64,000 nucleotides of DNA from Erythrobacter fulvus (GTDB taxonomy: Bacteria; Pseudomonadota; Alphaproteobacteria; Sphingomonadales; Sphingomonadaceae): assembly GCF_028595285.1 (NCBI RefSeq), contig NZ_JAQQXQ010000001.1:84308-148307 (forward strand), given 5' to 3'. The notes under the pieces are model-generated. The model did no database searches, was not told the DNA's origin, and was given only the letters and a program-made list of their open reading frames with translations. This document shows, piece by piece, positions 63,125 through 64,000 of the stretch; position 1 is the stretch's first letter, and every line of letters begins with the position of its first letter. Both the position numbers and the translations under genes were made by a program.

Positions 63125-64000
63125 ATGATCCGCCTGTTCAAGCATTACATCCCGCACGCCGTGCTGCTGCTCGGCCTGCTCGATCTGTGCTTGCTGGTGT
63201 TGGCCAGCGAGCTGGCGTGGCAATTGCGCGCGGGCCAGATCGGGATGGAAATCGATCATTTCGCGTTGCGCTGGCTTCCGTTGACCGGCACGGCGATGAT
63301 CATCTGGCTGGCGATGATCGCGGTCGGGGTCTACGGCCCCAACGCACTCAGATCGCTACGTTTTGCGGGCGCGCGGGTGCTGGTCGCGATCAGCCTCGGC
63401 ATTATTGCGCTGGCAGTGATCGACTTCATCGTACCGAGCGACTTCTTCTGGCGATCGACGCTGCTCTACACCATGGGCCTCGCGATCCTTGTGCTCGTGG
63501 CCGACCGCTTGCTGCTGACCAGTTTCCTCGGTTCTTCGGCATTCCGGCGGCGGGTGATGGTGCTCGGCGCCAGCGACCGTGCAGTGCGGCTGCGCGACCT
63601 TGGCGACAGGCCCGAATCCGGCTTCGCGATCGTCGCCTTCATCGCCATGAGCGAAAGCGACCGCCGGTTGGACGAGGCGATCCCGCGCGCCGCGATTCAC
63701 GATCTCGGCCGCTTCGTCGAAAACCTCGGCGTGTCCGAGGTGGTGCTGGCCTTGCAGGAACGCCGAAATGCGCTGCCGCTGAAAGACTTGCTGCGGATCA
63801 AGACCAAGGGCGTGCACGTCAACGATTTTTCGAGCTTTATCGAACGCGAGACGGGCCGCGTCGATCTCGACACGATCAACCCCAGCTGGCTGATCTTCTC
63901 CGATGGATTTTCCAGCGGGCGGATGTTTTCGAGCGCGGTGAAGCGCATCTTCGACATCATCGCCAGTTCGGTGCTGCTGGCTCTGACGCTGCCCGTCATC
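63125..64000 (+). CDS. Exopolysaccharide sugar transferase, EpsB-type (5' part, cut by the window edge)
   Basis: 292 codons, open to the window end. Four or five N-terminal hydrophobic segments are followed by a CoA-binding-like Rossmann domain (RRRVMVLGASDRAVRL), then SGRMFSSAVKRIFDII and LALTLPV, the membrane helix that leads into the catalytic bacterial sugar-transferase domain. It adds the first sugar phosphate to undecaprenyl phosphate. NPSWLIFSDGFSSG before the helix is typical of the EpsB-like members linked to PEP-CTERM/exosortase polysaccharide loci, so such a locus may continue to the right. Confidence 0.88.
   Translation, partial: MIRLFKHYIPHAVLLLGLLDLCLLVLASELAWQLRAGQIGMEIDHFALRWLPLTGTAMIIWLAMIAVGVYGPNALRSLRFAGARVLVAISLGIIALAVIDFIVPSDFFWRSTLLYTMGLAILVLVADRLLLTSFLGSSAFRRRVMVLGASDRAVRLRDLGDRPESGFAIVAFIAMSESDRRLDEAIPRAAIHDLGRFVENLGVSEVVLALQERRNALPLKDLLRIKTKGVHVNDFSSFIERETGRVDLDTINPSWLIFSDGFSSGRMFSSAVKRIFDIIASSVLLALTLPVI

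Overview
The window is 64 kb of high-GC, densely packed chromosomal DNA from an alphaproteobacterium. Gene content points to Sphingomonadales, most likely an Erythrobacteraceae-type organism. The pointers are the addB-addA order, the argJ-secA neighbourhood, DUF2842, DUF3429 and DUF6481 proteins, a ramB/scfR-type regulator facing isocitrate lyase, an AppA-like BLUF photoreceptor, an orphan lasso-type precursor, and an EpsB-type sugar transferase at the right edge. Genus is not decidable from sequence reading alone. No insertion sequence, CRISPR array, integrase or phage gene was seen.

Layout. 0-5.6 kb: addB (partial), addA and trxA. 5.6-7.7 kb, minus strand: an IMPase-family phosphatase and argJ. 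7.7-12.5 kb: a TonB-C-like exported protein, a small exported protein directly before secA, secA, and a TauE/SafE permease. 12.6 kb: a 49-residue lasso-type precursor with no maturation genes nearby. 12.8-18.0 kb, minus strand: five overlapping genes (UbiA prenyltransferase fused to a HAD-like domain, GtrA, DprE1-like oxidase, DprE2-like reductase, GT87 glycosyltransferase). They match the mycobacterial decaprenyl-phospho-arabinose route and look like a complete make-flip-transfer module for a polyprenyl-linked pentose. 18-20.4 kb: a small exported protein, an EAL phosphodiesterase, NAD kinase, tRNA-Asn. 20.4-24.3 kb: a less GC-rich accessory stretch with a TIR-TolB-TPR protein and several small proteins. 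24.3-27.5 kb: the BLUF/SCHIC photoreceptor and a DUF885 lipoprotein peptidase.

27.8-34.4 kb: mfd, sdhE, recG and a low-molecular-weight tyrosine phosphatase. 34.5-39.9 kb: ABC1 kinase, SDR, DUF3429, a CHASE2-EAL protein, then a 12-codon gene with its own terminator. 40-45.2 kb: tRNA-Pro, thyA, the branched-chain keto acid dehydrogenase genes (E1a, E1b, E2) and tRNA-Asp. 45.2-47.0 kb, minus strand: a coiled-coil protein, zapA, a probable 6S RNA, 5-formyl-THF cyclo-ligase and DUF2842. This is the widely conserved zapA-ssrS-ygfA order. 47.3-54.1 kb: a central-carbon run (tkt, gap, pgk, NTF2-like, thioesterase, class I fructose-bisphosphate aldolase, thiE). 54.1-59.5 kb: efp, suhB-like phosphatase, tRNA-Leu, an SLC13/TrkA-C permease and an M20 amidohydrolase. 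59.6-63.0 kb: the glyoxylate-shunt isocitrate lyase and a divergent RamB/ScfR-type regulator. 63.1 kb to the end: the start of an exopolysaccharide sugar transferase.

Most of the window is ordinary housekeeping. The parts that repay attention are the DprE1/DprE2 operon, the orphan lasso-type precursor next to it, the candidate secretion-monitor peptide before secA, the BLUF/SCHIC protein, the TIR-TPR protein and the 12-codon gene with a dedicated terminator.
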